35,579 nucleotides of DNA from an uncultured Verrucomicrobiota bacterium (lineage in GTDB: Bacteria > Verrucomicrobiota > Verrucomicrobiia > Chthoniobacterales > SZAS-18). The stretch is from NCBI GenBank assembly GCA_937859745.1, contig CALMAQ010000133.1, positions 1 to 35,579 on the forward strand, written 5' to 3'. Both the position numbers and the translations under genes were made by a program. Numbering within the stretch: position 1 is the first letter of the stretch; each line of letters starts with the position of its first letter. The notes under the pieces are model-generated. The model was not told the origin of the DNA, ran no database searches, and worked only from the letters and a program-made list of their open reading frames with translations. Below are positions 13,496-21,929 of this stretch, one piece after another.

Positions 13496-16400
13496 CTATG
13501 CCGCCATCGCCGGCCGCAGCGAGGCGGCGTTGCCGATCTGCTCCCCTTGCCTGATCTCTTGGCTGACCGCCTGGGTCGCTGACGTTGCCGTCGTTTCCTC
13601 CGCCGCGCCGTCTTCGCGCTGGGTGCCCGCCTGGTTCTTGGTGAGATCGAGCGCCTCGACGATCTCCTGCTGGCGCGCCGTGGCGGCCATGAGCTTGTCC
13701 TCGTACTCGAAGGCCACGCCGACGTGGCGACCGAGTTCCTCGCGCTTGCGCTGGTGATCGGCGAGTTCCTCCGCGCGTCCCTCCAGACGGCTTTCGATGC
13801 TCTGGAGTTCCCGTTCCATCGAGGCGACCGTGCCGAGCGCGTTCTCGCTGATGTACGCCTCGTGGTCCGCCTTGCCTTGGATGATGACCTTGGCACTGCC
13901 ATCCAGCTTATGGATCGAGAACGGGAACCCACCGATTTCCCCGAGGGGATGGGTCGTGGTAAACGGCCGCATGGACTCCGCGAGGAACACCAGAGCGCGG
14001 CCCGCCTTCACGCGGTCGGTGAAGGTCTCCTTCTTGAGTTTGAGCACGAAGCGGTCGCCCTGGGTCGGCACGCGCGCCGCCAGATCGAGCCGCAGGTTAG
14101 CCATGACCCGCTCGCAATGCTCAATGCTCTCGCCCAGGCTCCTGAGGCGGTAGCGCACCTGGTACTGGCTGTCGAGGTGCTGCTTCTTGAGCCGGGTCAG
14201 CCGCGCGACCTCGGCGTCCACGCCTGCCTTTTCGATCACGAGCGGGTTGCCCGACGCGATGGCCTTGACCTCGGCGTAGGTCAGCGCCGCGGCGTCCACG
14301 TCCTCCGCGCGGCGCACGGCGGCGTCACCGTTCATCACCTGCGCGATGAAGCGGCATTTGTTCTCCAAGGTCTGCCACATGTACGCGTCGAAGCTGCCCT
14401 CCGTCACGTAGCGGTAGATGCTCACGAACTCGTTCTGGTTGCCCTGGCGCACGATGCGGCCCTCGCGCTGCTCGATGTCCGCCGGTCGCCATGGAGCGTC
14501 GAGGTGGTGCAACGCCGCGAGCTTGCGCTGCACGTTGGTGCCCTCCCCCATCTTCGGAGTGCTGCCCAGAAGCACCCGGACCTTTCCTTCACGCACGGCC
14601 TTGAAGAGCGTGTTTTTGGCAGCATCGTCATCGTAGTCTTGGATGAAGGCGATCTCCTCACGGGGCACGCCCCGAGCGACGAGTTTCGCGCGCACGTCGT
14701 CGTAGACGTTGAACTGGCCGCGGCTCCCCGCCGAAGGCGTGGACAAGTCGCAGAAGACCATTTGGGTGCCTTTGGTCGGGGTGGTTTTCTCCCAGATGCG
14801 GTGGACGTTGGCCACTGCCTGGTTGACCTTGGAATCCGGGTTGTCGGGGAGGTGCGGCACCATGAGCCGCAGGTCGAGCGCGGCTTTACGCCCCTCGCTG
14901 GTGATTTTGAGCATGTTGTCCTCGCGCGGATCGACCCGCCCATTCTTGATGTCCTCGGTGCGCGCCACCAGGTTTTCCACGAAACGCTTCAACTCCGGGC
15001 TGGCTGGGGCACTGAGGGTGACCGGCCTGCCTTCTTCGAGCTTCGGCACCGGCAGCTTGAGCATCTCGGCCGTGCGCACGTCGGCCACCTGGCGGAACTG
15101 ACCCATGAGCTCAGGCACGTTGACGAAGCGCGCGAAGCGGGTCTGGAGCCGGTAGCCGCGGCCGTCGGGGCTCAGTTCCATGGAGCTAACGGCTTCCCCG
15201 AACGTGGCCGCCCAGGAATCGAAGTGCTGCATCTGGTTGCGGCGCAACGTGTGCATTTGCAGGTAGCGCTGCATGGTGAACATCTCCGCCATCGTGTTGG
15301 AGATCGGCGTGCCCGTGGCGAACACCACGCCCCCACCCTGATTGCGCTCCTGGATGAACTGCACCTTCAAGAACAGGTCGAACGCGCGTTCGCTGGCAGT
15401 CTGCGGCAGGCCCGCTACGCGGTTCATCTTGGTGACGTAAAACAGGTTCTTGAACTTGTGGGCCTCGTCCATGAAGAGCCGGTCGATACCCAGTTCCTCG
15501 AAGGTGAGCGTGTTGTCCTTGCGGTGGCTGGCGGAGAGGGTTTCCAGCTTGGCCTTGAGCTTCTTCTTGATGCGTTCGAGTTCCTTGACCAGCCGCGTGC
15601 CGCGCTGCGCGCCGCGGTCCTGGCGGATGGCCAGTTCCACCTCGCGGATTTGGCTTTCGATGAAGCGGGTGCGCGAGTCGAAGGACATTGGGATTTTCTC
15701 GAAACTCGCATGGGTGACGATGACCCCGTCCCAGTTGCCCGTGGCGATGCGGCTAAAAAGTTGGGCGCGCTTGGAGGCCTCGAAGTCCTCCTTGCCAGCG
15801 ACCAGGATGTTGGCGGTGGGATAGAGGGTCAGCAGTTCGCTGGCGAACTGTTCGAGCATGTGGTTGGGCACGACGAACATGGGCTTCTGCGCCAGACCCA
15901 GGCGCTTGAGTTCGATGCCGGCGGCGACCATCGTGTAGGTCTTGCCCGCTCCCACGCAGTGGGCCAAGAGCGTGTTGTCGCTCTGGACCACCCGCCAGAT
16001 GCCGTCCTTCTGGTGTGGACGCAGCTGGATCTGCTCGCTGCTAGAGGGCAAGGTCAGATGGCTGCCGTTGAAGACCCGCAGCCGCGTGCTGTTGAACTCC
16101 GCGTTGTACTTGGCCGAGAGCCGTTCGCGCCGCGCATCGTCCTCCCACAACCACGTCTTGAAGCGTTCCTTGATCTTTTCGAGTTTGTCACGGGCGGCTT
16201 CCGTTTCCGGCACGTTGACGACCGGCTTTTCCGTCAGCGGGTCTTTGTCGTAGACCGTGGGCGTCTTGAGGTTGAGCGCGTCCTGGATCAGGTCGAGGGC
16301 GCGGTAGCGCGTGGTGCCCCAGTCCGTCGTGTTGGCGACCGAGGAACGCGCCTCGTAACCCGACTCCACGAACCACGCGCCGACCTGTGGCGCATGGGAG

Positions 16401-18697
16401 ACGGTGATCGCCCCACCGTCTGGCACGATGGCATGGGCGAACTCCTCGATGTCTTTGGGCGGAATCCACACCGCCCCCAAGCGCGCGTCGATCTCGCTGG
16501 CGCTCAGATCCTCGGGTTGCACCGCCTCCAGCGCCACGACGTTTTCCCGGTAGGCGGGGTCGCTCGCCGCCGCGGCCTGCGCGCCGGCAAGTTTCAAGCG
16601 CACGTTGCCGGAGAGGTACTGGTCCTCGGTCTCGTAGGCGTCGCTCTGCGGGTTGCGGTAGAGCAGACTTTTGAGTTCCGGCAGGAACGCTTCGGCAGGC
16701 CGTCCGAGCAAACCCTCCATGTGCCCCAGATCGACGCGGCCCGTGGCGTTGAGGGTGAGCACCAGCGCATCCTGCGCGCTCTCGGCCGCGCGCGGGGCCT
16801 GAGCTTGGTGGATGGTGCGCTCGGTGAAAATGGCGGTCTTGGTCGCCCGCTTGGATTCTTCGTCGTAGTTTTCCAGCGAGCGCAGCAGCGGGAAGTCCGG
16901 GTCCCCGCGGAACGCGCGGGCGTTGGCCAGGTCGTTGACGGGACCGAAGCGCACGATGAACTGGTCGTAGCGCTCGTCCAGGCGACGGCGGGCGAGCAGC
17001 ACGTCGCTTTCGTCCGTGCCGTCGAGCTGAGTGCGTAGGCACTCACGCACGGCATCCCGCAAACGGATCAGCCCGCGGACGCGCCGCGCGCCATCCTCCG
17101 AAAGCTTGGCGACCGGCGTCAGCACGCCGCCCGAGCGGATCGCGATCCGGCCGTCTTCCAAGGTCGTGAAGGCATTCTCCTTGACGTGCTCGGGGGCGAG
17201 AATCGGCTGTTCCGCCGCTCTGACAGCCACACCCGCCGAACTCATGGCCGCTGTCTCGATACGCACTACACCTTCGGGCAAGGAGGCAATGGCCTCGCGC
17301 AAAGCCACCGCCAGATCGCGCCCGTCCGGGGCGAGCGTCGGCTCGTTGGCGCGGTACATCGTGCCGGCGTTGCGCATGGTGCCCAGCATCATGTGCGGGT
17401 TGGCCGCGAAGTATTCGTTGATCTGGAAAGGGACGCCGTCCGCGTTGCGATGCTCAGCCAGGTCCAGCCACGCCGGGCCTTTCGGCCGTTCGCCGATGCC
17501 CAGCCGGCGCAGGAACACGATGTCGGTCGTCACCTCCGTGTTCGCGTTCTGCTTGAAGGCGGTGTTCGGCAGCCGGATGGCTCCCAGGAAATCGGCACGC
17601 TCGGCCAGATAGCCGCGCACGGCAGAGTTGAGCTTGTCCAGAGTGCCTTTCGACGTGATGAACACCACGAGGCCGCCGGGGCGCACCTTCTCCACGCTCT
17701 TGGCGAAGAAATAGTCGTGGATCAGGAAACGGCGGTCAGCCAGTAGCGGGTCGATCGGCCGGTAGTCACCGAAGGGCACGTTGGAGATCGCCAGATCGAA
17801 CGCGCCATCCATCAGGGCGGCGCGCTCGAAGCCTTGGGCACGCACGTCGGCGTCCGGGTAGAGCTTGGCCGCGATGCCGGCGGTCACCGGGTCCAGTTCG
17901 ATGCCGGTGAGCTTGGAGCGCGCGTGCATCTCCTCCGGCATGAGGCCGAAGAAGTGGCCCAGGCCCACGGCGGGTTCGAGTACCCGCCCGCCGGTGAACC
18001 CCAGCCGCTCGACGGCGTCGTACATGGCGCTGACGACCGCCGGAGCCGTGTAATGAGCGTTGAGGGTCGAAGCGCGCGCGGCCTCGTACCGCGCGGGCGT
18101 GAGCAGCCGCTCGATGGTTTGCCGTTCCTCGCGCCAGTCGGAAGCGTCCGGTTCCTGCCAGGAGGCGAACACCTGCGGGATGCCGCCCCAGCCCACGTAG
18201 CGCACGAGCACGCGCTTTTCCTCGTCCGTGGCCGGGCGCGCCTCCCGGTCGAGGAGCCGAGAAAGTTCGATGGCGGCGAAGTTATCGCGCGTCTTCTGCT
18301 TGAGCGAGCCCGAGCCGACGAGGCAGCTCACCTCCGCGTCGAAGCGGAAGTTGGCTGCGTTTAGAGGGCGACGCCCGGCTCCGGCTCCAGGAGAATATAT
18401 TTCTCCCGGGTCAACTCCCACGCCTGCGTCTCCGCCTGCTGCTCCGTCAAGCCCTCCGTCTTGAAGCGGCGGTAAAGCGTTTCCATTTCTTCGATCGTCC
18501 GCTCCTGCGCCTCCAGGAGTGCTTCCTCCAGCTTGCCCTGCGCTTCCAGGCGGCGCACCATCTTGGGCCGGAACTGTCGCCAGTGGCGCTCGGCCATCAA
18601 TCCGTACTGGGTCAAAGAGGTCTCGGTCATACGTGGTGGCTGCTGCCTCCTGCGGGTTGGTCGCAAAATCGAAGAGGTCGAGTTGCCGGTCGGCCAT
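13496..18697 (-). CDS. DarB-like N6-adenine methylase fused to SNF2-type helicase
   Basis: A protein of about 1733 residues with an N-terminal adenine methyltransferase. Motif I is LEPAVGLGHFFGL (about 240-252). The catalytic motif is SNVPFGDY, in the NVPF form typical of this family rather than NPPY. A superfamily 2 helicase follows, with HCVGAGKT (Walker A, about 915), FMDEAHKFKN (about 1075), FATGTPISNTM, GSTPKMGEGTNVQ and QREGRIVRQGN (about 1410). The C-terminus is coiled (REELGRHV region). This order is known from phage P1 DarB, a protein packaged to protect DNA against restriction, and from ICE and plasmid relatives. If the ATG at 18697 is the start, residues 5-9 read QLDLF, a canonical beta-clamp-binding motif. 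However, the next 270 bp overlap a second coding frame, so the real start is uncertain; GTG codons at 18421 and 18331 are alternatives. Confidence 0.88.
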   Translation of the reverse strand: MADRQLDLFDFATNPQEAAATTYDRDLFDPVRIDGRAPLATVPAQDGAPPGSAGQAGGSTPGGAGADDRRNGNALPPLQDGGLDGAAGGDAGVGVDPGEIYSPGAGAGRRPLNAANFRFDAEVSCLVGSGSLKQKTRDNFAAIELSRLLDREARPATDEEKRVLVRYVGWGGIPQVFASWQEPDASDWREERQTIERLLTPARYEAARASTLNAHYTAPAVVSAMYDAVERLGFTGGRVLEPAVGLGHFFGLMPEEMHARSKLTGIELDPVTAGIAAKLYPDADVRAQGFERAALMDGAFDLAISNVPFGDYRPIDPLLADRRFLIHDYFFAKSVEKVRPGGLVVFITSKGTLDKLNSAVRGYLAERADFLGAIRLPNTAFKQNANTEVTTDIVFLRRLGIGERPKGPAWLDLAEHRNADGVPFQINEYFAANPHMMLGTMRNAGTMYRANEPTLAPDGRDLAVALREAIASLPEGVVRIETAAMSSAGVAVRAAEQPILAPEHVKENAFTTLEDGRIAIRSGGVLTPVAKLSEDGARRVRGLIRLRDAVRECLRTQLDGTDESDVLLARRRLDERYDQFIVRFGPVNDLANARAFRGDPDFPLLRSLENYDEESKRATKTAIFTERTIHQAQAPRAAESAQDALVLTLNATGRVDLGHMEGLLGRPAEAFLPELKSLLYRNPQSDAYETEDQYLSGNVRLKLAGAQAAAASDPAYRENVVALEAVQPEDLSASEIDARLGAVWIPPKDIEEFAHAIVPDGGAITVSHAPQVGAWFVESGYEARSSVANTTDWGTTRYRALDLIQDALNLKTPTVYDKDPLTEKPVVNVPETEAARDKLEKIKERFKTWLWEDDARRERLSAKYNAEFNSTRLRVFNGSHLTLPSSSEQIQLRPHQKDGIWRVVQSDNTLLAHCVGAGKTYTMVAAGIELKRLGLAQKPMFVVPNHMLEQFASELLTLYPTANILVAGKEDFEASKRAQLFSRIATGNWDGVIVTHASFEKIPMSFDSRTRFIESQIREVELAIRQDRGAQRGTRLVKELERIKKKLKAKLETLSASHRKDNTLTFEELGIDRLFMDEAHKFKNLFYVTKMNRVAGLPQTASERAFDLFLKVQFIQERNQGGGVVFATGTPISNTMAEMFTMQRYLQMHTLRRNQMQHFDSWAATFGEAVSSMELSPDGRGYRLQTRFARFVNVPELMGQFRQVADVRTAEMLKLPVPKLEEGRPVTLSAPASPELKRFVENLVARTEDIKNGRVDPREDNMLKITSEGRKAALDLRLMVPHLPDNPDSKVNQAVANVHRIWEKTTPTKGTQMVFCDLSTPSAGSRGQFNVYDDVRAKLVARGVPREEIAFIQDYDDDAAKNTLFKAVREGKVRVLLGSTPKMGEGTNVQRKLAALHHLDAPWRPADIEQREGRIVRQGNQNEFVSIYRYVTEGSFDAYMWQTLENKCRFIAQVMNGDAAVRRAEDVDAAALTYAEVKAIASGNPLVIEKAGVDAEVARLTRLKKQHLDSQYQVRYRLRSLGESIEHCERVMANLRLDLAARVPTQGDRFVLKLKKETFTDRVKAGRALVFLAESMRPFTTTHPLGEIGGFPFSIHKLDGSAKVIIQGKADHEAYISENALGTVASMERELQSIESRLEGRAEELADHQRKREELGRHVGVAFEYEDKLMAATARQQEIVEALDLTKNQAGTQREDGAAEETTATSATQAVSQEIRQGEQIGNAASLRPAMAA
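18361..18630 (-). CDS. small TnpV-like helical protein overlapping the methylase-helicase 5' region
   Basis: The 89-residue frame MTETSLTQYGLMAERHWRQF continues with helices rich in Glu, Ala and Leu (LEEALLEAQERTIEEMETLY, TEQQAETQAWELTREKYILL). Its codons nearly all end in G or C, as in genuine genes here. In the same stretch the overlapping large frame has mixed third positions and a Gly/Pro/Ala-rich translation. The opening YGLMAERHW pattern resembles TnpV-type small proteins of mobile elements. I consider this frame translated. How the large gene starts is then an open question: it may begin inside or just after this gene, overlap it, or be translated through coupling or frameshifting. Confidence 0.65.
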   Translation of the reverse strand: MTETSLTQYGLMAERHWRQFRPKMVRRLEAQGKLEEALLEAQERTIEEMETLYRRFKTEGLTEQQAETQAWELTREKYILLEPEPGVAL

Positions 18698-18816
18698 AAT
18701 CATTGAGGAAAACAGCCTTCTCTTCAAGGCCGCAACCGCTAACAGATTTTTGTACACCAATTTTACAGGGGAACGATCTCGCAGCCTCGGAACTCAATGG
18801 ACAAGTAGGACGAGCG

Positions 18817-18931
18817 GCCACTTATTCTTGCAAGGTCGCGGCAGCGCCGTGGTGGTCGCCCGGGCCCGGCACGGACAAAGCCGGGGCGATTCGCGCTTGA
18901 GCGAAAACCAGGGTTGCGGGAAATAAGTGGC
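18817..18931 (-). repeat. copy B of the dispersed structured repeat, bounded by 10-bp inverted repeats
   Basis: Read on the minus strand, 18891-18822 matches 4801-4872 collinearly, including an identical 18-mer (18864-18881). This copy is enclosed by gccacttatt (18817-18826) and its exact complement aataagtggc (18922-18931). The hairpin ttcgc/gcgaa with a 6-base loop (18890-18905) stands where copy A has ggcgtt/aacgcc. It lies about 120-230 bp upstream of the methylase-helicase start, pointing toward it. It may be a leader RNA, a small non-autonomous mobile element or a protein-binding array. Confidence 0.7.
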
Positions 18932-19009
18932 TGCGGGAGGAGGGCGCAGTCGTTCCATGCGTTGGGTTCCGATGACGTATACCTGTCGCAGGACCCAACC
19001 TTCACGTTC

Positions 19010-19291
19010 CTATCGACGTGTGCTCCTGTGACCTTGATAGTACTTAGCTTCTCCCAGCAGCCAAGCCGTCGAGACGTTCAGGCATTTGGCCAGGATGACC
19101 AACTCGTAGTCGGTGACGTGGCGCGCGCCACTCTCGATACGGGATACCGTCGTGCGATAGACGGAAAGACCGGCGAGGCACAGACTTTCGCAAAGTGCCA
19201 CCTGCGAAAGGTTCAAACTCGGTCGTTGTCGGGCCTGCCGCACGCGAACGCCCACAATGTTCTTGACGTTCTGCGGGTTAGGCTTTTCCAC
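19010..19291 (-). CDS. XRE-family regulator with extended loop
   Basis: The 93-residue protein starts at a GTG (19289-19291) and contains a lambda-repressor-like HTH: GVRVRQARQRPSLNLSQVAL, then a longer than usual turn (CESLCLAGLSVYRTTVSRIE), then a typical second half (HVTDYELVILAKCLNVSTAW). The recognition helix is TTVSRIESG. The end, LLGEAKYYQG, is short and basic. It lies 3' of a histidine-kinase fragment and the molybdenum hydroxylase operon on the same strand, with no clear target. The GTG start is the first reasonable one, but upstream sequence is short, so the true start could differ. Confidence 0.75.
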   Translation of the reverse strand: MEKPNPQNVKNIVGVRVRQARQRPSLNLSQVALCESLCLAGLSVYRTTVSRIESGARHVTDYELVILAKCLNVSTAWLLGEAKYYQGHRSTRR

Positions 19292-19447
19292 GCGGCGAAG
19301 AATGAACGGTCGCGATGCAATGGTTTATCGAGCGCCGGGAAGCACTTGGCCAGTAGCGTCGTCCGCAGGCGAGCAACAGTGCTCGCAACTGTGGTCATCT
19401 ACAGGGATAGTTCCGGCTGGAGGGTGGCAGGTCGGCGGCGGAGCAAT

Positions 19448-19531
19448 TTCACGTTGTCCGAAGCCGAGGACCACGTTGAGCGGAGTGCGCAGTTCGTGGC
19501 TCATCCGCGAGAGAAATTCATCAAGACCCGC
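19448..19531 (-). pseudogene. fragment of a histidine kinase dimerisation domain
   Basis: In one minus-strand frame, 19454-19522 encodes DEFLSRMSHELRTPLN and then VVLGFGQ, the phosphoacceptor H-box of HisKA kinases with its His intact. Homology stops immediately on both sides: the frame upstream runs out of the end of the molybdenum-subunit gene, and downstream it becomes Pro/Cys-rich nonsense. It is therefore a remnant of a lost kinase gene. The rest of the 19292-19623 gap shows nothing recognisable. Confidence 0.75.
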
Positions 19532-19623
19532 GACGACGCATACCACCCCCCGTTGGGTCTGCTCCGGGGCAGTCTCCGTTGGCTGGCGGTCGATCATGTT
19601 CCACGGCTGCCCGACGGCAGGAA

Positions 19624-21897
19624 TCAGAGCAGCTTGTCCAACGTGATCGGCAAACTGCGTACCCGCTTGCCCGTCGCGTGCCACACCGCGTTGGCGACCG
19701 CCGACGCCACGCCGACGATGCCGATCTCGCCCATCCCCTTCGCGCCGAGCGCGTTGACGATCTCGTCGTGCTCGGGCACGAAGATCACCTCGATGTCGTG
19801 GATGTCCGCGTTCACCGGCACGTGGTACTCGGCGTAGCTGTGGTTCATGCACCGGCCCAGGCCGTGGTCCATGAGGCCCTCCTCCGCCATCGCCATGCTG
19901 ATGCCCCAGACGATGGCTCCCAGGATCTGCGAGCGGGCCGCCATGGGATTGAGGATGCGTCCGCCCGCAATCGCGCTGACCACCCGGGTGACGTGGATCG
20001 TCCCCAGGTCCTCGTCCACGCTGACCTCCGCGAAGACGGCGGAGTGGGAATAACACCCGTGGGTGGCCCGCTTGATCAATTGAGGCTGCTCGGTCGTGTC
20101 GAGTTCCAGTTTGTCGAGCCCGGCGGCCTCAAGAACCTCGGCGTAGGTGACGCTTTTGACGGGGTCCTTGGTGACGCGGACCTCGCCGTTGACGAAGGTC
20201 ACGTCCGCGAGTTCCGCCCCGCCGAGGGGCCGGCCGTCCATTTTGCCGGCGAGCTTGAAGAGTTTGGCGCGCAACTCCTCGCACACGCTCTTGACCGCCG
20301 AACCCACGCTCGCAACCGTCCACGAGCCGCCTTCCACGGGAGAGTAGACCAGGCTGGAGTCGCCCAGTTCGAAGCTGACGTTCTCCATCGCCACGCCGGA
20401 GAACTCGGCGGCGATCATCGTCATGACCGTGTAGGTGCCCGTACCGATGTCGCTGGTGGCGCTGGAAACCGTCAGCTTTCCATCCGCCGTCAGGACGGCT
20501 TTGACCTCCGCCTTCTGCTGCATCGCCTCCCAGCAACCGGTGGAAACGCCCCAGCCGATGAGGTCGCTGCCCTTACGCAGGGAGCGCGGCTCCAGCGGGC
20601 GGCCCTGCCAGCCGAACCGTTCAGACGCCTGGTCGTAGCAGGCGCGCAGCTCCTTGCTCGAAAAAGGTTTGTCCAGGTTCTGGTCCTTCTCCGCGTAGTT
20701 CTTGCGCCGAAACTCCAGCGGATCCGTTTTTGCCTGATAAGCCAGCTCATCGATGGCGCTCTCGAAAGCGAAGATGCCCGTGGCGGCCCCGGGGGCGCGC
20801 ATACTCTCGGGGCTGGCAACGTCCAGGTTCACCAGCTGGTGGACCAGGGAAACATTCGGGCAGGTGTAGAGCAGCCCCGACCAATTCACCACCGTTTCGA
20901 GGAATTCCTCTTTGCGTGAGGTCTCCTCAAAGGCATGGTGGGTGACGGAATCCAGCAGGCCGTCGCCGTTGGCGGCGAGCTTGATCTGTTGTACCGCCTC
21001 GGGTCGGTGCGAGAAGCTGAACATCTGCTGGCGGGTCATGGACACACGCACGGAATGCTTGAGCGCCGTGGCGGCCATGACCGCGAGGTACAATTCGTAC
21101 GTCGGCCGCAGCCCGGAGCCGAATCCGCCGCCCACGTAGGGCGAGATCACCTGCACGTCTTTTTTTGACAGGCCGAACACGCTGCAAACGTATGCCTGGC
21201 AATTCTGCACCCCCTGGGTCTTCTGGTAAATGGTCAGCTTGCCGTCCTCGCCGTAAACGCAGGTGGAAGCATAACTCTCCATGGGGTTGTGAAATTCGGA
21301 GGGCTGAGAATACTCTGCCTCGACTCTGAAGGCCGCTTTCTCGAAGGCACTCTCCGCGTCACCGCGCGGTTTGGGGGCGGGGGTGTAGCCCCCGCTGTTG
21401 TCGGTGGGCGGATGTGCCGCGGCCTGGTTGGCGTGCAGGTCGGTCTCGTGGGGCTTCTCGTCGTACTCCACCCGGACGAGGGAGGCGGCGAAGCGCGCGA
21501 TCTCGAAGGTTTCACCCACCACCAGGGCAACGGGTTGGGCGCTGTACTGGAGTTCGGCCTGGTAGAGCGGGCGGAAAGGCGAGCCGCCTTTGGACGAGAT
21601 CTGGTCGCGGTGGCTGCGGTCGAGCCACGCGGTCTTCGGCGCGTTCTCGTGGGTGAGCACCTTGAGCACGCCGGGAATGGCCTCAATCTCCGCGGCGTTG
21701 ATGCTCGTGATCGTCCCGCGCGCGACGCCGCTGGAGACGATGACGCCGTAGGCGAGGTTCGGGACGTTGAATTCGGCGGCATATTTCGCCGCGCCGGTGA
21801 CTTTGGCGGGGCCGTCCACGCGGCGGGTGGGTTTGCCGAGATGCTCGGCGGCATCGGTGTTGACCGCGGTTCCAAGGATGGATTTTAGGAGACTCAT
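19624..21897 (-). CDS. paoC: molybdenum-binding subunit of a PaoC/YagR-type aldehyde oxidoreductase
   Basis: This 757-residue subunit belongs to the xanthine dehydrogenase/aldehyde oxidase family. It opens with LGKPTRRVDGPAKVTGAAKY, the usual start of the substrate domain, and contains the cofactor-binding segments PYVGGGFGSGLRP and RAPGAATGIFAFES. Near the end, KGMGEIGIVG carries Glu724, the position of the catalytic Glu that activates the Mo-bound hydroxide. The domain order and length match PaoC, which oxidises aldehydes with molybdopterin cytosine dinucleotide. It is the last gene of a four-gene minus-strand operon. The substrate cannot be read from the sequence. A signal peptide is absent, as expected for this subunit. 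Confidence 0.92.
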   Translation of the reverse strand: MSLLKSILGTAVNTDAAEHLGKPTRRVDGPAKVTGAAKYAAEFNVPNLAYGVIVSSGVARGTITSINAAEIEAIPGVLKVLTHENAPKTAWLDRSHRDQISSKGGSPFRPLYQAELQYSAQPVALVVGETFEIARFAASLVRVEYDEKPHETDLHANQAAAHPPTDNSGGYTPAPKPRGDAESAFEKAAFRVEAEYSQPSEFHNPMESYASTCVYGEDGKLTIYQKTQGVQNCQAYVCSVFGLSKKDVQVISPYVGGGFGSGLRPTYELYLAVMAATALKHSVRVSMTRQQMFSFSHRPEAVQQIKLAANGDGLLDSVTHHAFEETSRKEEFLETVVNWSGLLYTCPNVSLVHQLVNLDVASPESMRAPGAATGIFAFESAIDELAYQAKTDPLEFRRKNYAEKDQNLDKPFSSKELRACYDQASERFGWQGRPLEPRSLRKGSDLIGWGVSTGCWEAMQQKAEVKAVLTADGKLTVSSATSDIGTGTYTVMTMIAAEFSGVAMENVSFELGDSSLVYSPVEGGSWTVASVGSAVKSVCEELRAKLFKLAGKMDGRPLGGAELADVTFVNGEVRVTKDPVKSVTYAEVLEAAGLDKLELDTTEQPQLIKRATHGCYSHSAVFAEVSVDEDLGTIHVTRVVSAIAGGRILNPMAARSQILGAIVWGISMAMAEEGLMDHGLGRCMNHSYAEYHVPVNADIHDIEVIFVPEHDEIVNALGAKGMGEIGIVGVASAVANAVWHATGKRVRSLPITLDKLL

Positions 21898-21929
21898 GAT
21901 AAGAAAGGAGAGAATGTGGGCACCGTGCT

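Noticed and set aside
13724-17038. Very long plus-strand frame (1104 codons)
   Set aside because: It lies antisense to the methylase-helicase, whose motifs are all on the minus strand. Its translation is His/Arg/Val-rich without domains. It is a GC-rich shadow frame.
18763-19005. Minus-strand frame of 80 codons across the repeat region
   Set aside because: It runs through the structured repeat, has Pro/Arg/Ser-rich translation and matches nothing.
19579-20919. Plus-strand frame of 446 codons
   Set aside because: Antisense to the molybdenum subunit gene; no domains and an Arg/His/Asp-rich composition.
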